Shown here: positions 6,609 through 11,377 of the stretch, piece by piece | Numbering within the stretch: position 1 is the first letter of the stretch | How the letters are laid out: each line of letters starts with the position of its first letter | Source of the DNA: CAINEC01 sp046073825 | GTDB taxonomy: Bacteria > Bacteroidota > Bacteroidia > AKYH767-A > OLB10 | Assembly (NCBI GenBank): GCA_046073825.1 | Contig: JBJTMY010000019.1 | Span: 1-11,377, forward strand | Direction of reading: 5' to 3' | DNA length: 11,377 nucleotides | Position numbers and translations under genes: made by a program | Notes under the pieces: model-generated | Seen by the model: the letters and a program-made list of their open reading frames with translations, nothing else | Database searches by the model: none | What the model was told of the DNA's origin: nothing

Positions 6609-6667
6609 GAGTATTTGCTTCCTAGTTTAGCAATTTCCGATTATTTTCGGAGGCAATTACATTTATT

Positions 6668-9097
6668 ATGAAATCAATCGACTTTAATAAGGTTAAACCA
6701 CATGCTATTGCTATTGTTGTTTTCCTTTTACTTACAGTAATCTATTTTCTTCCAACTCTTTCAGGGTCTTCTTTGTCTACACACGACGTTTCGCAGTGGA
6801 TTGGTATGAGTAAAGAAATTTTAGATTATAAAGCTCAAACTGGGAAAGAAGCTTTATGGACCAATTCAATGTTTGGTGGAATGCCGTCTTATCAGATATC
6901 TGTTTTGTATCCGTCTAATTGGGTAAAATACATCAATGATTTCTTTTGGCTCGGATTGCCATCACCAGCTAATATTGTGTTTTTAGCATTATTAAGTTTT
7001 TACATATTAGCAATTACCTTGAAGGCTGATTTTCGTATAGCCATAGCGTTAGCCATTGCTTATGCCTTCTGTTCTTTCAACTTCGTCAGTTTGGTGGCGG
7101 GTCACAATACCAAGGTAGAGGCGATTGCTCTAATGCCGATGGTCATTGCAGGGGTGATGATGACCTATCGAGGTAAATGGTTGTCAGGTGGAGCCTTGAC
7201 AGCCCTCGCACTGAGTTTAGAAATATATGCAAACCACTTGCAAATAACGTATTACTTAGCTATCGCAATAGTTTTGCTAGCAGGGTTTGAGTTTGTGAAT
7301 GCAATTGCAAATAAAACATTAAAAAATTTTATCATTTCCTCAGCTATTCTCGGAGGTGTTGCTGCGATAGCGGTATTGCCTAATATTACGAATTTGATGG
7401 CGACAGCCGAATATGGGAAATATTCTACTCGCGGACCTTCTGAATTAACCGAGAAAAAATCGAGTACTGGATTAGATAAAGATTATGCGTTAGGGTGGAG
7501 TTATGGAAAAATGGAAACTTTTACTTTACTGGTTTCTAATTTCAATGGAGGTGCATCAGGCTACAAGTTAGATGAAAAATCAGCCACCTACGAAGCACTT
7601 AAAAATAATGCTAATGAAAATTCGGCAAGAGATTTCGTTAAGTCAGCACCGTTATATTGGGGTGATCAGCCAATGACGTCAGGACCCGTTTATAGCGGAG
7701 CGATACCAGTATTTTTGTTTGTGTTGGCTTTGTTTATGGTGGGTGGTTATATGCGATGGTGGATCATAATTGTTGCTTTGTTATCAATTATGTTATCTTG
7801 GGGAAGTCACTTTTTACCGCTGACAGATTTCTTTTTTGATCATGTTCCTGGCTATAATAAATTCCGCTCAGTTTCCATGACGTTAGTTTTAGTTTCATTG
7901 ATAATCCCACTTGCCGGAATATTAGGATTAAACAAATTGACGGATACAAGTGGTAATGCAAAAGACAAACTAAAATTTTTATCATGGACGTTCTATGTTG
8001 TTGGTGGGTTGTGTTTGTTAATGTTTGTGCTGCCAAGTTTGTTTGGTAGTTTTAATGGACCTTCTGATGAACAACTTGGTCAATATCCTTGGTTATTGGA
8101 TGCATTACGAAAAGATCGTGAATCATTATTGAGAATTGATGCATTTAAATCTTTATTCTTTATCAGTGCCGCTTTCTTTTTATTGTGGAGGATGTTGAAT
8201 GGTAAAATGAAAAAGGAATTGGTGTTTATGGTTTTAGCAGGATTAATCGTGGTTGATCTTTGGTCGAATGATAAGCGTTATTTGAATGACGATAAATTTA
8301 CAACTCAATCTGCAGTAACAAATCCGTTTCCTAAATCAGCAATTGACGAGCAAATACTTCAAGATAAATCGTACTACCGCGTTTATAATTTATCGGTTAG
8401 TCCGTTTAATGATGCAAGTACATCGTACTATCATAAATCAATTGGAGGTTATCATGGTGCTAAGCTGAAGCGATATCAAGAATTGATTGAGCGTCAGATA
8501 TCAAAAGGTAATCAACGTGTATTAAATATGCTAAATGCAAAGTACATCATATTTGCCAATCAGCAAACTGGAGAACCAATGCTTCAGCAAAATCAAGAAG
8601 CATTAGGAAATGCATGGTTTGTACAAAATTGGAAGATTGTACCTAATGCAGATGCAGAGATGAAAGAAATGGACTCATTAGATTTCAGAACCACGGCTGT
8701 TATCGATCAGCGTTATGCCGCAAGCGTTAGTGGGTTAACGCAAAATGTTGTAGATTCTAATGCGACTATTTCACTTGCTGAGAATGGATATTCTCCAATG
8801 CAATTAACCTATAATTCGAACGCATCAGTTGACCATTTAGCGGTGTTTTCAGAGATTTATTATCCTGCCGGCTGGAATGCATATATAGATGGAAAGTTAA
8901 CCAATCATATACGTTTGAATTATGTTTTACGAGGTTTGAAAATTCCTGCTGGTAAACATAAAATAGAATTTAAGTTTGAGCCTAAGGTATACGAGCAAGG
9001 AGAAAAAATGGCATTGGCAGGTTCAATGATGTTATTGGTACTAATTGGTGCTGCAGTAATTTTTGAGTTGAAGAAAAATTTATCAGACGCTAAATAG
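6668..9097 (+). CDS. YfhO-family polytopic membrane protein (GT-C-like glycosyltransferase)
   Basis: An 809-residue protein with an N-terminal membrane helix (about 12-30), roughly ten more hydrophobic segments between about 98 and 540, a soluble domain (about 545-780) and a last helix (about 781-801). In the first outer loop, THDVSQW (38-44) places His39-Asp40 where GT-C glycosyltransferases carry a catalytic acid, followed by WTNSMFGGMPSYQ (64-76), a strong mark of Bacteroidota YfhO proteins. The soluble end has FSEIYYPAGWNAYIDG and NYVLRGLKIPAGKHKIEF, also typical. In Firmicutes, YfhO works with CsbB to add GlcNAc from a lipid-linked donor to lipoteichoic acid; Bacteroidota have no such polymer, so the acceptor here is unknown. 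The gene ends in tandem TAG TAG, and the next gene starts 5 bases after the first TAG, which points to translational coupling. Confidence 0.88.
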   Translation: MKSIDFNKVKPHAIAIVVFLLLTVIYFLPTLSGSSLSTHDVSQWIGMSKEILDYKAQTGKEALWTNSMFGGMPSYQISVLYPSNWVKYINDFFWLGLPSPANIVFLALLSFYILAITLKADFRIAIALAIAYAFCSFNFVSLVAGHNTKVEAIALMPMVIAGVMMTYRGKWLSGGALTALALSLEIYANHLQITYYLAIAIVLLAGFEFVNAIANKTLKNFIISSAILGGVAAIAVLPNITNLMATAEYGKYSTRGPSELTEKKSSTGLDKDYALGWSYGKMETFTLLVSNFNGGASGYKLDEKSATYEALKNNANENSARDFVKSAPLYWGDQPMTSGPVYSGAIPVFLFVLALFMVGGYMRWWIIIVALLSIMLSWGSHFLPLTDFFFDHVPGYNKFRSVSMTLVLVSLIIPLAGILGLNKLTDTSGNAKDKLKFLSWTFYVVGGLCLLMFVLPSLFGSFNGPSDEQLGQYPWLLDALRKDRESLLRIDAFKSLFFISAAFFLLWRMLNGKMKKELVFMVLAGLIVVDLWSNDKRYLNDDKFTTQSAVTNPFPKSAIDEQILQDKSYYRVYNLSVSPFNDASTSYYHKSIGGYHGAKLKRYQELIERQISKGNQRVLNMLNAKYIIFANQQTGEPMLQQNQEALGNAWFVQNWKIVPNADAEMKEMDSLDFRTTAVIDQRYAASVSGLTQNVVDSNATISLAENGYSPMQLTYNSNASVDHLAVFSEIYYPAGWNAYIDGKLTNHIRLNYVLRGLKIPAGKHKIEFKFEPKVYEQGEKMALAGSMMLLVLIGAAVIFELKKNLSDAK

Positions 9098-9102
9098 TAG
9101 CT

Positions 9103-10389
9103 TTGAAAAAGGTACTCATCATAACGTACTATTGGCCTCCCAGTGGAGGGGCCGGTGTTCAGCGCACTTTGCATTTTGCAAAGTATTTAAAGGAATTTAA
9201 TTGTACTCCTTATGTGCTTACAGTTGATGATGCCTATGCAAGTTATCCAGTTAGAGACGAGTCGTTGAATAAACTAGTGTCAGATGAATTAACTATTTTT
9301 CGTACTAAATCTTTTGAAGCGCTTAATATTTTATCAGCGGTGGCAGGCAAAGATAAAGTGCCTTACGGAGGATTTACGAATGAAAAAAAATCTTCTTGGA
9401 TTCAAAATATATTAAAATGGATTAGAGGCAACTTCTTTATTCCGGATGCTCGTATTGGATGGGTGAAGTATGCAACCAAAAGAGCTTCTGAAATTATTCG
9501 TGAACATCAGATTGATTGCATTTTGATTTCCTCTCCGCCGCATAGTTCGCAGTTAATCGGATTAAAATTAAAAAAAGATTTTCCTCATTTAAAATGGATT
9601 GCTGACTTAAGAGATCCTTGGACAGATATTTATTATTACAAAGAGTTATTACATACAAAATGGGCGAAAAGCAAAGATTTTAAATTAGAGAAAAACGTGC
9701 TTGAAAAAGCCGATGCAGTTGTTGTGGTTAGCAATTTTATCAAATATGCCTTCGCAGAAAAATCACTAAAGGTGAATGTCGATAAAATTCATGTTGTTCC
9801 GAATGGATATGACGAACATGACTTTCAAGGAAATGATACGAATAAAAATAGTTCGTACTATATTACCTATGTAGGTACTATGGCTGATTCCTACAAGGCT
9901 GATGTGTTTTTTGAAGCACTGAGTCGTTTAATACAGTCAGAGTCGTTGCAAAATATTGTATTTCGATTTGTTGGCAGTGCGCCATTATCCATAAAGTCGA
10001 AATTGAAAGAATTAAATATTACTGCTGAATTTATTGGACATGTATCTCACCAACAAGCAATAGCATTTATGCGGCAAACCGATTTATTATTACTAGTAAT
10101 TCCTGATGCAAACGGAGCAGAAGGTATTTTAACTGGAAAGTTGTTTGAATATCTAGGGGCTAAAAAAAGAATAATTGGGATTGGGCCTGCTAACGGTGAT
10201 GCAGCTACGATATTGAAAAACTGTCAATCAGGAGAAATGTTCGAAAGGTCAGATCGACTAAAGATCCAACAGTGGTTGAAGCAAGAAATTCAAAATGACA
10301 ACCGTTCAATGATTAAAAATGATGAAGTGATAAAGTTTACACGAGCATCATTAACGAATCAACTTTCAAAAATTATTCATAATTTGTAA
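9103..10389 (+). CDS. GT4-type glycosyltransferase with TTG start
   Basis: A 428-residue cytoplasmic GT-B glycosyltransferase, family 4-like. The N-terminus KKVLIITYYWPPSGGAGVQR carries the glycine-rich acceptor-side loop of the family. The N-terminal domain continues with ISSPPHSS and WIADLRDPWTD, both typical of Bacteroidota members of this group. The C-terminal nucleotide-sugar domain includes VPNGYD, ITYVGTM, FRFVGSAP and GKLFEYLGAKKRIIGIGP, where the Glu of FEYLG matches the second Glu of the usual EX7E motif. The start is TTG at 9103: it is the codon that gives the conserved MKKVLIITYYWPP beginning, and no ATG occurs nearby that would keep the glycine-rich loop. It follows the YfhO gene by 5 bases and precedes the asparagine synthetase by 3, so the three are one operon. 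The sugar substrate is not predictable. Confidence 0.9.
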   Translation: MKKVLIITYYWPPSGGAGVQRTLHFAKYLKEFNCTPYVLTVDDAYASYPVRDESLNKLVSDELTIFRTKSFEALNILSAVAGKDKVPYGGFTNEKKSSWIQNILKWIRGNFFIPDARIGWVKYATKRASEIIREHQIDCILISSPPHSSQLIGLKLKKDFPHLKWIADLRDPWTDIYYYKELLHTKWAKSKDFKLEKNVLEKADAVVVVSNFIKYAFAEKSLKVNVDKIHVVPNGYDEHDFQGNDTNKNSSYYITYVGTMADSYKADVFFEALSRLIQSESLQNIVFRFVGSAPLSIKSKLKELNITAEFIGHVSHQQAIAFMRQTDLLLLVIPDANGAEGILTGKLFEYLGAKKRIIGIGPANGDAATILKNCQSGEMFERSDRLKIQQWLKQEIQNDNRSMIKNDEVIKFTRASLTNQLSKIIHNL

Positions 10390-10392
10390 CGT

Positions 10393-11377
10393 ATGTGTGG
10401 CATAGCAGGATTTATTGATGATACATTAAATGGTTCACAACGGAACGAAACTTTAGAAAAAATGTTGATAGCCATTGCCCACCGCGGACCAGATGCACGC
10501 GGTGTTTGGTATCATGATGAATTAGCACTTGGCCATAATCGTCTTTCTATTTTAGACTTATCAGAAGATGGAAAGCAACCTATGCATTTTAATGATTACT
10601 CCATCATTTTTAACGGAGAGATTTATAATTACCTCGAAGTTCGAGAGGAGTTAAAGAAAAAAGGATACGAGTTTAAAACAGGCACCGACACAGAAGTAAT
10701 TCTTGCTGCTTATCAAGAGTGGGGTGAGCGTTGTGTAGATTATTTTGTTGGAATGTGGGCATTTGCGCTTTGGAATAATAGCAACAAGAAATTATTTTGT
10801 TCTCGCGATCGATTCGGTATTAAGCCGTTTTATTACATCCATGTGGGAAATAAATTTTATTTCGCCTCTGAGATAAAAGCATTAAAGCAAACAATTGTTT
10901 TTAAAAATGAGTTGAATGAAGACCATGTTGCTATGGGACTTCAATTAGGTTGGAATCATTTACCAGCATCTACCTATTATAATTGCATTCAGTCGTTACC
11001 AGCAGGATGTAATTTAGTCTATGATCAAGGAAAGATTAAAGTTACAACTTGGTGGGATATCAATACTGTTCAATCGAATCATTCAAGCTATGAGGATAAT
11101 GTTGAACAGATGCGTGAATTGTTATTCAACAGTATTCAGCTACACATGCGTAGCGATGTGGAAGTCGGATGTTGTTTAAGTGGTGGATTAGATAGTTCAA
11201 CCATCGCATCAGTTGTTGGGACACTTTATCCTGATAAAACATTAAAAGCATTTAATGTATTTTACGAGGGCGAAGGAGCTGTTGATGAACGAAAATGGGT
11301 AAAAGAAGTAGTGAATAAATATCCATCCATTGAGCCTTATTATTTCTCTCCGTCTGATGATGACATTGCCAATGCAT
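10393..11377 (+). CDS. asnB: Glutamine-hydrolysing asparagine synthetase, 3' partial
   Basis: The frame is open from ATG 10393 to the window end (328 codons of a family that is usually about 550-640 long). It starts MCGIAGF, so Cys2 is the N-terminal nucleophile of the class II glutaminase domain once Met is removed. HRGPDARG (30-37), HNRLSILDLS (48-57), FNGEIYN (73-79) and GTDTE (97-101) complete the glutamine site, and SRDRFGIKPFYY follows. The synthetase domain begins around residue 240, with the ATP pyrophosphatase P-loop SGGLDSS at 263-269. In the family, glutamine ammonia is channelled to an adenylated carboxylate, normally aspartate. Its place 3 bases after a glycosyltransferase is typical of AsnB paralogues in surface-polysaccharide clusters, where amidation of a sugar acid or other carboxylate has been proposed; either role remains possible. 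No sign of a frameshift is seen in the visible part. Confidence 0.95.
   Translation, partial: MCGIAGFIDDTLNGSQRNETLEKMLIAIAHRGPDARGVWYHDELALGHNRLSILDLSEDGKQPMHFNDYSIIFNGEIYNYLEVREELKKKGYEFKTGTDTEVILAAYQEWGERCVDYFVGMWAFALWNNSNKKLFCSRDRFGIKPFYYIHVGNKFYFASEIKALKQTIVFKNELNEDHVAMGLQLGWNHLPASTYYNCIQSLPAGCNLVYDQGKIKVTTWWDINTVQSNHSSYEDNVEQMRELLFNSIQLHMRSDVEVGCCLSGGLDSSTIASVVGTLYPDKTLKAFNVFYEGEGAVDERKWVKEVVNKYPSIEPYYFSPSDDDIANA

Noticed and set aside
6635..6653. TATTTTCG and GGAGG upstream of the YfhO gene as promoter and ribosome binding site
   Set aside because: The -7 match has one mismatch and no well-spaced -33 partner, and GGAGG lies about 14 bases from the ATG, too far for a normal Shine-Dalgarno; this phylum rarely uses one.
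1..11377. Mobile elements, CRISPR arrays, tRNA genes or defence genes
   Set aside because: I saw no regularly spaced repeats, transposase or integrase motifs, cloverleaf-like segments or terminal inverted repeats, and the gene set is chromosomal housekeeping plus glycan genes.

Overview
The window looks like ordinary chromosomal DNA from a member of the Bacteroidota, most likely Flavobacteriia or a close relative. The signs are AT-rich DNA, no consistent Shine-Dalgarno sequences, several intergenic matches to the Bacteroidota -7 promoter element TAnnTTTG, a carbamoyl-phosphate synthase large subunit without the C-terminal allosteric domain, a DUF4834-type small membrane protein, and a YfhO-type membrane protein of the kind common in this phylum. 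Every gene I can support lies on the + strand. I see no tRNA, rRNA, insertion sequence, CRISPR array or phage gene, and no gene-free stretch longer than about 200 bases.

Layout. (1) 1-350: the 3' end of a PLP-dependent class I/II aminotransferase. (2) 479-2279: a membrane-anchored family 2 glycosyltransferase followed 22 bases later by an ECF-type sigma factor, closed by a strong intrinsic terminator. (3) 2343-2984: rsmG (16S rRNA m7G methyltransferase), whose likely promoter abuts the start codon so closely that the mRNA may be leaderless. (4) 3123-3281: rpmH (ribosomal protein L34, 52 aa), with the best promoter of the window upstream and a 13-bp terminator hairpin downstream. (5) 3479-6569: carB, with a leader of about 90 nt that can fold and carries a small upstream ORF, then a DUF4834-like gene 16 bases downstream and a weak AT-rich terminator-like hairpin. 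(6) 6668-11377: a tightly packed run of a YfhO-family membrane protein, a GT4-type glycosyltransferase with a TTG start, and the first 328 codons of a glutamine-hydrolysing asparagine synthetase, with gaps of 5 and 3 bases.

Function. The first half is housekeeping: amino-acid metabolism, rRNA modification, a ribosomal protein and carbamoyl phosphate for pyrimidines and arginine. The last block looks like the start of a cell-surface glycan operon, with a polytopic glycosyltransferase-like protein, a cytoplasmic glycosyltransferase and an amidotransferase. I did not find a convincing new biological system. The points most worth a second look are the carB leader, the loss of the CarB regulatory domain, the leaderless rsmG arrangement on top of a terminator, and the coupled YfhO-GT4-AsnB operon.
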